From Cellulosilyticum sp. (lineage in GTDB: Bacteria; Bacillota; Clostridia; Lachnospirales; Cellulosilyticaceae): a DNA stretch of 64,000 nt. The translations under genes were made by a program, and so were the position numbers. Below the pieces are notes generated by a model, which had not been told where the DNA came from, did no database searches, and saw nothing but the letters and a program-made list of their open reading frames with translations. Numbering within the stretch: position 1 is the stretch's first letter; each line of letters starts with the position of its first letter. Positions 8,967-19,349 of this stretch are shown here, piece after piece. The DNA lies in assembly GCA_015058045.1 (NCBI GenBank), contig SVDC01000003.1:1-64000 (forward strand). Reading direction: 5' to 3'.

Positions 8967-9808
8967 TCTAATACTCCCTCCATTTGATCATAGCTACGTT
9001 CTGGATTTTTCTTTTTTGCAATTGTAATGAGTGCTTTAGAAAGACACTTATAAATCTCTTTTTCATTTCCTGTTAAAACTCCTAAATGCTTTTCTACTGT
9101 ATTGATGTCACAGCGTTCTAATGGACCTGTTAATGCACACACACATCCTTCTGACACAATATGTTGCATATTGGACATAAGAATAGGGGCCAGTGCATCT
9201 CTAGCACTTTCCTCTGAAAAACCACAAGTTTGAAGCTGCCTTTCACAAATATGCACTAATGCTACCATCATATTACTTGCCATTGCTGCAGCCATATGAT
9301 ATCTAACCTTTTCTTGTTTTGGAATCATCTGAACACTATTGCCCATTTTACTAAATAACGTACTAAAATAAGATAGGTATTTTTCATTACCCTCAATTGT
9401 AAATAAACATTTGGAAAGCTCTTTATAGGAATTGAAACGATCATGAATTGCAAAGAGTGGATGGATAGAATAGGCGTATGCCTGGCATACGTCAATGTCC
9501 GAAAAGATATCTGATGTTAGTGCGCCGCTACAGTGGCACACTATTTTATTTTGAAGTGGATGCTGTTTGAGCTGTTCCCATACTTTTGAAATCATCGTAT
9601 CTGGGACAGTTACAAAAATAACTTCACTTTCTCCTACCATATGTTCTAGTTTTTCAAAAAACTTTGTATGTGTAAATTCTGCTGCTGCCTGCGCAGAATT
9701 TGGATTTTGACTATAGTAACCAGATACATCCATGTGATGTTCCTTAAAATAGCGGCCCAAAGAAAAACCTACTTTTCCTGCACCAATAAATCCAATTCTT
9801 TTTTTCAT
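8963..9808 (-). CDS. panG: Rossmann-like DUF2520 protein, probable ketopantoate reductase (PanG type)
   Basis: The N-terminus carries a dinucleotide-binding loop, [13 protein letters not shown], followed by a helical DUF2520 C-terminal half with [13 protein letters not shown]. It lacks the usual PanE signature, yet it leads and overlaps panB, and ketopantoate reduction is the only pathway step otherwise missing here. PanG-type reductases of this kind are known to replace PanE in some bacteria, so NAD(P)H-dependent ketopantoate reduction is the likely role. I start at ATG 9808 because AAGGTGG sits at proper spacing; the GTG six bases upstream touches that site. Confidence 0.7.
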   Translation of the reverse strand: MKKRIGFIGAGKVGFSLGRYFKEHHMDVSGYYSQNPNSAQAAAEFTHTKFFEKLEHMVGESEVIFVTVPDTMISKVWEQLKQHPLQNKIVCHCSGALTSDIFSDIDVCQAYAYSIHPLFAIHDRFNSYKELSKCLFTIEGNEKYLSYFSTLFSKMGNSVQMIPKQEKVRYHMAAAMASNMMVALVHICERQLQTCGFSEESARDALAPILMSNMQHIVSEGCVCALTGPLERCDINTVEKHLGVLTGNEKEIYKCLSKALITIAKKKNPERSYDQMEGVLE

Positions 9809-9814
9809 AGGCAC

Positions 9815-10123
9815 CCCACCTTTCTAGATAGGATGAGTCAAGTTTTATTCAGCATATAGTATAATCTATCTTTACGGTATAGTTTCTTTTCTGAATACCA
9901 TCCGTTACACTGTTTATTCTTATTTTATAAAATGCTTTATTTCATTCACATTTAATAAATTTAATTTTATTTATTTTATAAAATATTCAATAAACAAAAT
10001 AGATTATATCATATATAAAGTACCTGTTAAATAAATTTTTCAATTAGATTGCTTCAATGTAGAACGATAGAACGCTCCAAATGATTATTTTATGAAGTAA
10101 GAGGCACTTTTTAGACTATAAAA
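9815..10123. other. Intergenic stretch upstream of panG
   Basis: It is AT-rich with no ORF of note. A TATACT -10-like element (minus strand, near 9860) has no good -35 partner. An imperfect inverted repeat GGTAT-N14-ATACC around 9877-9900 could be an operator. Nothing else is clear. Confidence 0.3.
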
Positions 10124-10150
10124 AGAGCATGAGTTTTTGACTCATGCTCT
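10124..10150 (-). terminator. Terminator of the ilv-leu operon
   Basis: A perfect 11-bp stem AGAGCATGAGT/ACTCATGCTCT with a 5-base loop is followed on the minus strand by TTTTTATAG. It lies 25 bases after the distal ilvB stop. Confidence 0.9.
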
Positions 10151-10174
10151 AAGTAAAACGATATTTATTGATTA

Positions 10175-11839
10175 CTATTCAAAAATCATATCACTAATTG
10201 CAGCTCCTGGTGCTACCATTGGTAATACTTTCTCATCCATTCCAATAAAACAATTTAAAACAGCTGGCTTTTTACGACTTAAGGCATCTGCTAAAGCCTC
10301 ATTAAATTCATCTTGGCTGTGAATTTCATATCCTTTAATACCATAAGCCTCTGCTAAAAGCTTAAAATCTGGCCCTCTATCTAATGTGGTTTGTGAATAA
10401 CGTTTTTCATAAAAAGCAGTTTGCCATTGGCGCACCATACCTAATGTGGTGTTATTCATCACGACAATCACAACGGGTACATCATAGTGAGCAATAGTTG
10501 AAAGCTCATTACAATTCATACGGAAAGAACCATCTCCTGCAATATGTACCACTTGTTTTTCTGGCTGAGCAATTTGTGCCCCAATACTTGCGCCTGTACC
10601 ATAGCCCATTGTACCTAGTCCACCTGAGCTAATATAAGTACGTGGTTTCGTATACTCAAAGAATTGTGCAGCCCACATTTGATGTTGACCGACTTCTGTT
10701 GTAATAATCGCCTTGCCCTCTGTTTGCTCATAAATGCCTCGCATAATGTACTGAGGACTTAAATGGTCACCACTTTGATAATCATATTTAAAGTCATTTT
10801 TCCATGCTTGAACTTGCGCTCTCCACTCAGGATGTGTTTCTTTTGGAATGAGTGGTAAAAGCTTATTTAAGATGGCTTTTACATCTCCAATAATACTTGC
10901 ATCTACAGATACATTTTTTCCAATCTCAGCAGGGTCTACATCAATATGTACAATCGTTGCATTTGGTGCAAATTCACTAACCTTACTAATAACGCGGTCG
11001 CTAAATCTCGCCCCAAGAGCAATAAGTACATCACATTCTGTAAAACCATAGTTAGAAGCTTTACTACCATGCATGCCTACAAGCCCTGTTGAAAGTGGAT
11101 GGGTTTCTGGGAATGCCCCTAATCCCATTAATGAAGTTGCTACAGGTGCGTCTAACTTTTCTGCTAAGTACAGCACTTCTTTATGTGCCCCACTAATAAT
11201 AACACCACCACCCGCATAAATCATCGGTCTTTTTGCATTACGCATTAATTCTGATACAACTTGAAGATCATGGTCACAAATGGTATCTACCTGTGGTGTG
11301 ATCATCTTTGGCATTTCATATTCATAATCCCATAGTGCAGCTGTTACATCTTTAGGTACATCTACAAGCACAGGACCTGGTCTACCACTTTGCGCAATAT
11401 AAAAGGCCTCTCTTAATGTTTTAGCTAAATCTTTTACATCTTTTACAATATAGTTGTGTTTTGTAATACACATCGTAATTCCTGTTATATCTACTTCTTG
11501 GAAACTATCCTTTCCAATGAGGCTATTAGGTACTTGCCCTGTAATGGCTACCATTGGTACAGAGTCCATATAAGCTGTAGCAATTCCTGTTACTAAATTG
11601 GTTGCCCCTGGACCAGAAGTTGCGATACAAACACCTACTTTTCCTGTGGCTCTAGCATAGCCATCTGCAGCATGAGACGCACCTTGTTCATGTGCTGTTA
11701 AAATATGATTTATACGATCACTATTTTTGTATAGTGCATCATAAATATTAAGTGCTTGCCCACCTGGATAACCAAATACGGTATCGACACCTTGTTCTAC
11801 TAAACATTCAATAATGATTTGAGAACCTGTTATTTTCAT
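10175..11839 (-). CDS. ilvB: Acetolactate synthase large subunit (distal copy)
   Basis: This thiamine-diphosphate enzyme condenses two pyruvates, or pyruvate with 2-oxobutyrate, to start valine, leucine and isoleucine synthesis. The N-terminal YPGGQAL and the catalytic Glu segment AHEQGA are present, as is the ThDP site GDGSFRMNCNEL-N-NN near residue 440-470. The length (554) is standard. It is the last gene of the T-box operon, 11 bases after ilvD, and is the second of two large subunits in that operon. Only one small subunit (ilvN) is encoded, and it sits beside the other copy. Confidence 0.94.
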   Translation of the reverse strand: MKITGSQIIIECLVEQGVDTVFGYPGGQALNIYDALYKNSDRINHILTAHEQGASHAADGYARATGKVGVCIATSGPGATNLVTGIATAYMDSVPMVAITGQVPNSLIGKDSFQEVDITGITMCITKHNYIVKDVKDLAKTLREAFYIAQSGRPGPVLVDVPKDVTAALWDYEYEMPKMITPQVDTICDHDLQVVSELMRNAKRPMIYAGGGVIISGAHKEVLYLAEKLDAPVATSLMGLGAFPETHPLSTGLVGMHGSKASNYGFTECDVLIALGARFSDRVISKVSEFAPNATIVHIDVDPAEIGKNVSVDASIIGDVKAILNKLLPLIPKETHPEWRAQVQAWKNDFKYDYQSGDHLSPQYIMRGIYEQTEGKAIITTEVGQHQMWAAQFFEYTKPRTYISSGGLGTMGYGTGASIGAQIAQPEKQVVHIAGDGSFRMNCNELSTIAHYDVPVVIVVMNNTTLGMVRQWQTAFYEKRYSQTTLDRGPDFKLLAEAYGIKGYEIHSQDEFNEALADALSRKKPAVLNCFIGMDEKVLPMVAPGAAISDMIFE

Positions 11840-11850
11840 CTGAGTTCCTC

Positions 11851-13512
11851 CTATGCTCTAAAAATAGCACCTGTATTTGCAGAAGTTACAAGTTGTGCAT
11901 AACGTGCTAAATAACCTGTTTTTACTTTTGGCTCTGGCTTAACCCATGCTGCTCTTCTCTTAGCAAGGGTTTCTTCATCTACATTTAAAGTAATGGTACA
12001 TTGATTCATATCAATAGAAATAGAATCGCCATCTTCTACAAGTGCAATCAGACCACCTTCAGCAGCTTCTGGTGAAATATGTCCAATAGATGCACCTCTT
12101 GTTGCACCAGAGAAACGTCCATCAGTAATTAATGCGACATCTTTATCTAGTCCCATACCAGCTATACATGAAGTTGGTTCAAGCATCTCTCTCATACCTG
12201 GTCCACCCTTTGGACCTTCATAACGAATCACTACAATATCACCTTTTTGAATTTTGCCACCTAATATAGCAGCTGTTGCATCTTCTTCACAATCAAATAC
12301 TTTAGCAGTTCCAGTATTAGCAATCATTTCTGGTGCAACTGCTGAACGCTTAACCACACAACCATCTACTGCAAGGTTTCCTTTAAGTACAGCAATACCA
12401 CCTGTCTCAGAATATGGACTTTCAATTGGACGAATGATTTCTGGATTTTTATTAACCACTTTAACTAGATTTTCTTCAATCGTTTTACCTGTTACGGTCA
12501 TTAAAGAAGTATCTAATAGATTTTTCTTTGTTAATTCTTTCATAACGGCTGGTACACCACCTGCAAAGTGAAGGTCTTCCATATGTGTAGGGCCTGCTGG
12601 TGCTAGGTGACATAGATTAGGTGTACTTGCAGAAATCTCATTTGCCATATCTAAATTAATATGTACACCTGCTTCATGTGCAAGTGCTGGAAGGTGAAGC
12701 ATTGTATTGGTACTACATCCTAATGCCATATCTACTGTTAAAGCATTATGGAAGGCTTTTTCATTTAAGATATCACAAATTTTAATATCTTTTTCTAACA
12801 TATCCATAACTGCGATACCTGCATATTTTGCTAAACGAATACGATCTGCAAAAACAGCTGGTATTGCCCCATTACCTGGAAGGGCAATGCCTAACACTTC
12901 ACACATACAGCTCATACTATTGGCTGTGTACATTCCTGAACATGAACCACATCCTGGACAAGCATGATCTTCAAATTCTTTTAACTCTTCTTCTGTAATT
13001 TTACCTGCATTATAAGCCCCTACTGCTTCAAAGGTAACAGAAAGATTAGATTTTCTACCATTTACATTACCAGCTAGCATTGGGCCACCACTTACAAGTA
13101 CAGTAGGTAAATTCATACGTGCTGCACCCATTACCATTCCTGGTACAACTTTATCGCAGTTAGGTACTAGTACCATAGCATCAAAAGCATGGGCTATTGC
13201 CATACATTCAATAGAATCTGCAATCAATTCTCTTGTGACAAGAGAATATTTCATTCCCTTATGCCCCATGGCAATACCATCACATACCCCAATAGCTGGA
13301 ATTTCAATAGGTGTTCCCCCTGCAATACGAATTCCTGTTTTAACAGCCTCTGTAATTTTATCTAGGTGTGAATGTCCTGGAACAATCTCACTTTTTGCAG
13401 ATACGACTGCAACTAGTGGTTTTTCAATTTCTTCATCGATATACCCCATTGCTTTAAATAAAGAGCGATGAGGTGTTCTTCCTGCTCCAACTTTTACGCG
13501 ATCACTATTCAT
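11851..13512 (-). CDS. ilvD: Dihydroxy-acid dehydratase IlvD
   Basis: IlvD removes water from 2,3-dihydroxy-isovalerate or -methylvalerate to give the 2-oxo acids for valine and isoleucine. The Fe-S cysteines are seen in NCDKVVPGM and [15 protein letters not shown], and the length (553) is normal. The cofactor is an oxygen-labile cluster, which fits an anaerobe and the isc operon nearby. It lies between the GNAT gene and the distal ilvB. The KARI step (IlvC) that makes its substrate is not in this window. Confidence 0.96.
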   Translation of the reverse strand: MNSDRVKVGAGRTPHRSLFKAMGYIDEEIEKPLVAVVSAKSEIVPGHSHLDKITEAVKTGIRIAGGTPIEIPAIGVCDGIAMGHKGMKYSLVTRELIADSIECMAIAHAFDAMVLVPNCDKVVPGMVMGAARMNLPTVLVSGGPMLAGNVNGRKSNLSVTFEAVGAYNAGKITEEELKEFEDHACPGCGSCSGMYTANSMSCMCEVLGIALPGNGAIPAVFADRIRLAKYAGIAVMDMLEKDIKICDILNEKAFHNALTVDMALGCSTNTMLHLPALAHEAGVHINLDMANEISASTPNLCHLAPAGPTHMEDLHFAGGVPAVMKELTKKNLLDTSLMTVTGKTIEENLVKVVNKNPEIIRPIESPYSETGGIAVLKGNLAVDGCVVKRSAVAPEMIANTGTAKVFDCEEDATAAILGGKIQKGDIVVIRYEGPKGGPGMREMLEPTSCIAGMGLDKDVALITDGRFSGATRGASIGHISPEAAEGGLIALVEDGDSISIDMNQCTITLNVDEETLAKRRAAWVKPEPKVKTGYLARYAQLVTSANTGAIFRA

Positions 13513-13565
13513 GATTTCTCCCTCTTTTCATCTATACTTATGTCTATTTTTCTTTCTGTTTAAAT

Positions 13566-14084
13566 TCACTTTAAAATGTTTTCATCCTTCTTAATCATCG
13601 CCATCGATATCATATCGAAATAATGACCATTTATTTTCATAGAATCTCTTAATATGCCTTCTTCTTCAAAACCTAGCTTTTTATATAAAGTAACTGCTCT
13701 ATCATTATCTTTGACTACTGTTAATTCTAATCGATGAAGTGTTGATTCGTTAAAAAAGGTTATCGCCTTATTCATTAGCATTTTTCCAACGCCTTTACCC
13801 CTATATGCTGCTCTAACAGATACCCCTATACTTGCACTATGTTTTAGGCGACTTAATGAATCTGGCCTAATATTTAAACACCCCACTATTATTTCACCTT
13901 CGATAGCTAACCAAGTTAGTGCATTTTCAGTACAGTGTATTTTTTCAATGCCTTGTACTTCTTCCTCTACACTACAGTTATACTCATCACCAGACCTAGA
14001 TAAAAACTCACTCTCACTATATACCTGCTTTTTATAATTTAAAAGTGCCTTGGCATCTTCTATTCTAGCTTCACGATACTCCAC
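13566..14084 (-). CDS. GNAT-family N-acetyltransferase
   Basis: This is an acetyl-CoA dependent acyltransferase of about normal size (172). The acetyl-CoA loop is RGKGVGKMLMNKA near residue 95, and the C-terminal NDRAVTLYKKLGFEEEG motif completes the fold. The start is probably GTG, preceded by AGGAAGTG. It sits inside the ilv-leu operon between leuB and ilvD with short gaps, so it is co-transcribed. No substrate can be read from the sequence; the family resembles RimL/SpeG-like enzymes that modify peptides or small amines. Confidence 0.85.
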   Translation of the reverse strand: MEYREARIEDAKALLNYKKQVYSESEFLSRSGDEYNCSVEEEVQGIEKIHCTENALTWLAIEGEIIVGCLNIRPDSLSRLKHSASIGVSVRAAYRGKGVGKMLMNKAITFFNESTLHRLELTVVKDNDRAVTLYKKLGFEEEGILRDSMKINGHYFDMISMAMIKKDENILK

Positions 14085-14111
14085 TTTATCACTTCCTAAC
14101 TAAATCTTTAC

Positions 14112-15194
14112 TTATCGAATAGCTGCAACCACTAAATCTCCCATTTCTACTGTACCAACTTGTTTCATACCTTCACTCATAATATCACCTGTGCGATAGC
14201 CTGCATCTAATACACTATTTACAGCATTCTCAATTGCCTGTGCTTCTTTTTCCAGGTTCATTGAATAACGAAGCATCATCGCTGCTGAAAGAATGGTTGC
14301 AAGTGGATTTGCTTTGTTTTGTCCTGCAATATCTGGTGCACTCCCATGACTTGGTTCATAAAGCCCAAGAGAATCTTCTCTAAGAGAAGCTGAAGACAGC
14401 ATTCCAATAGACCCTGTAATAATACTTGCTTCATCTGATAAAATATCACCAAAAATATTTGAAGTAATCATCACATCAAATTGTCTTGGATTAGCTACTA
14501 GCTGCATTGCTGCATTATCTACATACATAAATGAATATTCTACTTCTGGATAATCTGTTGCTACACGCTTTACAACTTCTCTCCAAAGTCTAGAGGACTC
14601 TAATACATTAGCTTTATCTACAACGCATACACGCTTATCACGTTTCATAGCTGCATTAAAGCCTACTCTTACAATACGTTCAATCTCACCTACTGTATAT
14701 TTTTCTTCGTCTGTTGCATAGGTTTCACTTGGATTAACTTCATCCACTACTTTATTTCTCTTGCCAAAGTAAATTCCACTTGTAAGTTCTCTAACAATTA
14801 AAATATCTAAGCCATCCCCTATAATCTCTTCTTTAAGAGGGGTAGCAAATTTAAGTTGCGGATATAAAATAGCTGGACGAAGGTTCGCAAAAAGACCTAA
14901 TGCACTTCTAATACCTAATAAACCTTTTTCTGGTCTATCTCCACCCGGTAGATTATCCCACTTAGGACCACCTACTGCACCAAGAAGAACTGCATCCGCT
15001 GACTTACAAGCATCAATGGTTTTTTGTGGAAGCGAGCATCCTGCATTGTCGATTGCAGAACCTCCTATAAATTCTTCATCATATGTAAATTGATGACCAT
15101 ATACATTGGCCACTTGATCTAATACTTTTACAGCTTCCTTGACAATATCTGGCCCAATCCCATCTCCAGGAAGCGTTACAATGTTATATTTCAT
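14112..15194 (-). CDS. leuB: 3-isopropylmalate dehydrogenase LeuB
   Basis: LeuB oxidises and decarboxylates 3-isopropylmalate with NAD to 2-oxoisocaproate, the leucine keto acid. Typical motifs are [11 protein letters not shown] at the N-terminus, [10 protein letters not shown] for substrate binding and [15 protein letters not shown] / [12 protein letters not shown] for metal and NAD. The length is 360. It follows leuD by about 75 bases in the order leuA-leuC-leuD-leuB. Confidence 0.96.
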   Translation of the reverse strand: MKYNIVTLPGDGIGPDIVKEAVKVLDQVANVYGHQFTYDEEFIGGSAIDNAGCSLPQKTIDACKSADAVLLGAVGGPKWDNLPGGDRPEKGLLGIRSALGLFANLRPAILYPQLKFATPLKEEIIGDGLDILIVRELTSGIYFGKRNKVVDEVNPSETYATDEEKYTVGEIERIVRVGFNAAMKRDKRVCVVDKANVLESSRLWREVVKRVATDYPEVEYSFMYVDNAAMQLVANPRQFDVMITSNIFGDILSDEASIITGSIGMLSSASLREDSLGLYEPSHGSAPDIAGQNKANPLATILSAAMMLRYSMNLEKEAQAIENAVNSVLDAGYRTGDIMSEGMKQVGTVEMGDLVVAAIR

Positions 15195-15270
15195 AGCCTA
15201 TTCTCCTTATCTATTCCTTCTTCTCTATCTTAGATATTTCTAAGCTATAACCTACCTTTAAAGAATCATC

Positions 15271-15756
15271 TTAGTTATTTTTAATCTTATTAACCAATCC
15301 ACCTTGTTTAATAATCTCCTGCATAAATGGAGGAAAAGGTTGTGCTTTATAAGACTCCCCTTTGGTGATATTCGTGATAATACCTGTATCAAAGTTAATT
15401 TCTACTTTATCGCCTTTTTCAATACCATCAGCTGCTGCTTCACATTCTAAAATAGGTAAGCCTATGTTAATGGCATTACGATAGAAAATACGTGCAAACG
15501 TTCTTGCAATAACACAAGATACGCCTGCTTCTTTAATAGCAAGTGGAGCATGTTCCCTAGATGAACCACATCCAAAGTTTTTATCTGCCACAATGACATC
15601 ACCTTGCTTTACTTCTTTTACAAAGTTTGCATCAATATCTTCCATACAGTGCATGGCTAATTCTTTTCCATTTGGTGTATTTAAATAACGTGCTGGAATA
15701 ATAACATCTGTATCTACATTATCGCCATAGCGAAATACGGTTCCTTTTGCATTCAT
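15271..15756 (-). CDS. leuD: 3-isopropylmalate dehydratase small subunit LeuD
   Basis: LeuD pairs with LeuC to isomerise 2-isopropylmalate to 3-isopropylmalate. The short archaeal/clostridial form (161 residues) shows [13 protein letters not shown] and [12 protein letters not shown], the swivelling domain that closes the active site. Its ribosome site GGAGGAG lies within the last codons of leuC, so the two subunits are tightly coupled. Confidence 0.95.
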   Translation of the reverse strand: MNAKGTVFRYGDNVDTDVIIPARYLNTPNGKELAMHCMEDIDANFVKEVKQGDVIVADKNFGCGSSREHAPLAIKEAGVSCVIARTFARIFYRNAINIGLPILECEAAADGIEKGDKVEINFDTGIITNITKGESYKAQPFPPFMQEIIKQGGLVNKIKNN

Positions 15757-15758
15757 TT

Positions 15759-17033
15759 TTATTTCTCCTCCAATTTTTCAGGATTTGTAATATATCCAGT
15801 TACAGCAGAAGCAGCTGCAACTGCTGGACTAGCAAGATAAACTTCTGACTCTACATGCCCCATACGTCCGACAAAGTTACGGTTTGTTGTTGAAACAGCC
15901 CTTTCTCCTGCAGCTAATATTCCCATATGTCCCCCAAGACAAGGTCCACAAGTTGAAGTACTAAATACTGCCCCAGCTTCAATTAAGTCTGTTACAATAC
16001 CTTCTTTAATCGCATCTAAATAAATTTGTTGTGTACCTGGAAAAACAATACAACGTACACTTGAATCTACTTTTCTACCTTTTAAAATATCTCTTGCTAC
16101 CCTAAGATCTTCTAAACGACCATTTGTACAAGAACCAATTACCACTTGGTCAATTTTTACTTCTGTTTCACCAATTTCATCTACTGTTTTTGTATTTTCA
16201 GGAAGATGTGGGAAAGCAACAGTTGGACGAATCTTAGATAAGTCAATTTCATAGATCTTATCATACTCTGCATCTTCATCTGCTTCGTATACTGTATAAG
16301 GTTTTGTACTATGTTCTTTTACATAGTCAAGTGTTACATCATCTACAGCAAAAATACCATTTTTAGCACCTGCTTCAATAGCCATATTGGCCATAGCAAG
16401 CCTTGAATCCATAGAAAGATTTTTAACACCTTCTCCTACAAATTCCATAGATTTATATAACGCACCATCCACACCAATCATGCCAATAATATGCAAAATC
16501 ACGTCTTTTCCTGAAACAAATTGAGAAGGCTTACCTGTTAGGACAAATTTAAGCGCTGAAGGCACTTTAAACCATGCTTTACCTGTTGCCATACCTGCTG
16601 CCATATCGGTACTTCCAATACCTGTAGAAAAAGCACCAAGGGCACCATAAGTGCAAGTATGTGAATCTGCACCAATAATCACATCTCCTGGTACAGCTAA
16701 ACCTTTTTCAGGAATCAGTGCATGTTCAATCCCCATTTGACCAACTTCAAAATAGTTTGTAATTTCTTTGTCCTTTGCAAAGTTACGTACACATTTACAT
16801 TGCTCTGCCGCTTTAATATCTTTGTTAGGTGTAAAGTGATCTGGTACTAGTGCAATTTTATCTTTATCAAATACACAATCACATCCAATTTTATTAAATT
16901 CATTAATAGCAACTGGTGATGTAATATCATTTCCTAATACCAGATCTAAGTTTGCTTCAATCAGTTGTCCTGCTACTACCTCTTTAAGCCCCGCATGTGC
17001 AGCAAGTATCTTTTGTGTCATGGTCATACCCAT
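15759..17033 (-). CDS. leuC: 3-isopropylmalate dehydratase large subunit LeuC
   Basis: This is the aconitase-family subunit carrying the [4Fe-4S] cluster. The cluster cysteines are in GSCTNGR and [35 protein letters not shown] marks the active site. The 424-residue length is the short type that goes with a 160-residue LeuD. It is followed at 2 bases by leuD. A 160-base gap holding a possible small ORF separates it from leuA. Confidence 0.95.
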   Translation of the reverse strand: MGMTMTQKILAAHAGLKEVVAGQLIEANLDLVLGNDITSPVAINEFNKIGCDCVFDKDKIALVPDHFTPNKDIKAAEQCKCVRNFAKDKEITNYFEVGQMGIEHALIPEKGLAVPGDVIIGADSHTCTYGALGAFSTGIGSTDMAAGMATGKAWFKVPSALKFVLTGKPSQFVSGKDVILHIIGMIGVDGALYKSMEFVGEGVKNLSMDSRLAMANMAIEAGAKNGIFAVDDVTLDYVKEHSTKPYTVYEADEDAEYDKIYEIDLSKIRPTVAFPHLPENTKTVDEIGETEVKIDQVVIGSCTNGRLEDLRVARDILKGRKVDSSVRCIVFPGTQQIYLDAIKEGIVTDLIEAGAVFSTSTCGPCLGGHMGILAAGERAVSTTNRNFVGRMGHVESEVYLASPAVAAASAVTGYITNPEKLEEK

Positions 17034-17080
17034 TATTCATCATCTCCCTAACTTTATACTCTATTACGTTTTAACTTTTA

Positions 17081-17182
17081 CTATTTCTCTTTATGAGTGG
17101 CTATATCATGCCAACTGTTTCCATGTCCACTTCCATTTGCATTGCCACAGATAATAATCTTCTTAGATTTGGTTAGGCACAT
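17081..17182 (-). CDS. Possible 33-codon small ORF between leuA and leuC
   Basis: An ATG 11 bases after the leuA stop opens a frame ending in TAG, giving a peptide that begins MCLTKSKKIIICG and contains NGSGHGNSWHD. The composition is not the AT-rich nonsense usual for gaps in this genome, but no proper ribosome site is present. It may be a real small gene, a degraded remnant or chance. Confidence 0.25.
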   Translation of the reverse strand: MCLTKSKKIIICGNANGSGHGNSWHDIATHKEK

Positions 17183-17193
17183 ATAAATTATTC

Positions 17194-18726
17194 TTAGTGC
17201 CTTCCATTTTCATCTTCATCATATATCATGCTGTTAATAGCTGAAATATAAGCTAAAATACTAGCTTCTACAATATCCATACTTACACCATGGCCATTGT
17301 AAACTCTATCTTTATTTTTAATTTTTACATTTACTTCACCTTGAGCATCTGTTCCTCCTGTTACAGAATTAATTACAAAATCCTCTAACATAAACTTCTT
17401 ACCAACCAAACGATCAATTGCTTTATAAGAGGCATCGATTGGTCCATCATAGGAAGAAACCACTTCTTCTAAAATATGCCCAGTCTTTGTTAATAAACGC
17501 ATAGATGAAGTTGTTGTAATGGTGTTCCCTGCATTAATCACAAAACGGTCTAACTTATACGCTTCTGGAATACTGACAACTTTTCTGCAAACTAATGCTT
17601 CTAAGTCACGATCTGTAATTTCCTTTTTCTTATCTGCCAATACTTTAAATTCTTCAAATGCTTTGTTTAATCCTGCTTCATCTAATTCATAGCCCATAGA
17701 TTGAATTTTATCTTCAAAAGCATGACGGCCTGAGTGCTTACCAAGTACTAATTTATTTTCTGTAAGTCCAATAGACTCTGGTGTCATAATCTCATAAGTT
17801 TCTTTGTTAGCAAGCATACCGTGTTGGTGAATCCCTGATTCATGAGCAAAAGCATTTTCACCAACAATAGCCTTATTAGGTTGTACTCTTACACCTGTAA
17901 TACTACTTAAGAGCTTACTCGTTTTATAAATTTCTTTAGTGTTAATACGTGTATCTACACCATAAAGATCTTTTCTTGTTTTAAGATTCATTACAATTTC
18001 CTCTAAAGCAGCATTTCCTGCACGTTCACCAATACCATTTACTGTACATTCTATTTGCATCGCACCATTTTTAAGAGCAGCAAGAGAGTTAGCCACGCCA
18101 AGGCCTAAATCATTATGACAATGTACAGAAATAATAGCTTTATCAATAGATGGCACATGTTCTTTAATACCCCTAATCAGGGCACCAAATTCATCTGGTG
18201 CGGAATAACCTACTGTATCTGGAATATTGACAGTTGTTGCCCCTGCCTGAATAACCGCCTCAAGTACACGATATAAAAATTCAGGGTTAGTTCTTGATGC
18301 ATCTTCTGCTGAAAATTCTATATCTCCACAATATTTTTTTGCATATTTCACCATTGCTACAGCTTGCTCAAGAACTTGTTCTGGTGTCATCTTTAACTTA
18401 TAAGCCATATGAATATCCGAAGTTGCTATAAAGGTATGAATCCTAGGAAATTTTGCTTCTTTTAAAGCTTCTGCAGCTGCATCAATGTCTTTTGTAAGGG
18501 CACGTGCAAGGCTGGCTACACAGCTATTTTTCATACCTTTTGCAATTGTTTTAACGGATGCAAAATCTCCAGGTGAAGCAATGGCAAACCCTGCCTCCAT
18601 AATATCTACACCTAGCCTATCCAGTTGATGTGCCATCTCTAATTTTTCTTTTAAGTTCATGCTACATCCTGGTGATTGCTCTCCGTCTCTAAGTGTCGTA
18701 TCAAAAATTCTAACAAAGTTTGACAT
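17194..18726 (-). CDS. leuA: 2-isopropylmalate synthase LeuA
   Basis: LeuA condenses acetyl-CoA with 2-oxoisovalerate, the committed step to leucine. The TIM-barrel start RIFDTTLRDGEQSPG is present, as are HCHNDLGLGVANS (metal His) and GIGERAGNAALEE. The C-terminal third (from about residue 390) matches the regulatory domain that binds leucine for feedback inhibition. The length (510) is the usual long form. The ATG follows AAGGGGG. It lies between ilvN and leuC in the operon. Confidence 0.96.
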   Translation of the reverse strand: MSNFVRIFDTTLRDGEQSPGCSMNLKEKLEMAHQLDRLGVDIMEAGFAIASPGDFASVKTIAKGMKNSCVASLARALTKDIDAAAEALKEAKFPRIHTFIATSDIHMAYKLKMTPEQVLEQAVAMVKYAKKYCGDIEFSAEDASRTNPEFLYRVLEAVIQAGATTVNIPDTVGYSAPDEFGALIRGIKEHVPSIDKAIISVHCHNDLGLGVANSLAALKNGAMQIECTVNGIGERAGNAALEEIVMNLKTRKDLYGVDTRINTKEIYKTSKLLSSITGVRVQPNKAIVGENAFAHESGIHQHGMLANKETYEIMTPESIGLTENKLVLGKHSGRHAFEDKIQSMGYELDEAGLNKAFEEFKVLADKKKEITDRDLEALVCRKVVSIPEAYKLDRFVINAGNTITTTSSMRLLTKTGHILEEVVSSYDGPIDASYKAIDRLVGKKFMLEDFVINSVTGGTDAQGEVNVKIKNKDRVYNGHGVSMDIVEASILAYISAINSMIYDEDENGRH

Positions 18727-18809
18727 ATTAATCCCCCTTTTTTATTCTTATCATCCTAATAAATTCTTTTTATTGATCCTCACTTTAATGAGGTCATCCT
18801 AAAAACTCA

Positions 18810-19304
18810 CTAATTTTTAAGCTCTTTTTCTCCTCTTTCCAGCGCTGTTAAACCTGTACGAATCACTTCTTTAATACCATATGGCATCAGCATATTACTA
18901 AGTGCACTAATTTTACCTTGATCTCCAGTTGCTTCAATAACAATAGATTCATTAGCTACATCTACAATATGAGCTCTAAAAATATTAGCAATCTCAATGA
19001 TTTCTGCGCGATTTTCCTTACTTGCTGCAATCTTTATAAGTGCAAGCTCTCTATAGATAGCACATTCTTCTTTAAGTTCTATAATTTTAATCACATCTAC
19101 TAGCTTATTAAGTTGTTTTTTGATTTGCTCTAAAGTATATTCATCTGCATCAGCTACTATAGTCATACGTGAGATTTTAGGATCTTCTGTTTCTCCTACA
19201 GATAAGCTATCAATATTATAACCACGTCTACTAAATAATCCTGATACACGACTTAATACTCCTGAATGATTTTCTACAAGTACAGATAATACATGTTTTT
19301 TCAT
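18810..19304 (-). CDS. ilvN: Acetolactate synthase small (regulatory) subunit
   Basis: The small subunit binds valine through an N-terminal ACT domain, here HVLSVLVENHSGVLSRVSGLFSRRGYNI, and activates the large subunit. The C-terminal domain is also present, so the 164-residue protein is full length. It directly follows the proximal ilvB, its expected partner. It is the only small subunit in the window, although there are two large subunits. Confidence 0.95.
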   Translation of the reverse strand: MKKHVLSVLVENHSGVLSRVSGLFSRRGYNIDSLSVGETEDPKISRMTIVADADEYTLEQIKKQLNKLVDVIKIIELKEECAIYRELALIKIAASKENRAEIIEIANIFRAHIVDVANESIVIEATGDQGKISALSNMLMPYGIKEVIRTGLTALERGEKELKN

Positions 19305-19349
19305 GTTCTCCCTCTTTTCTCCTAATCATTTTCCTAAGTTTTATATATT

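Noticed and set aside
12254-12571. 105-codon plus-strand ORF inside ilvD
   Set aside because: It is a reverse-frame shadow of a conserved gene, with no ribosome site.
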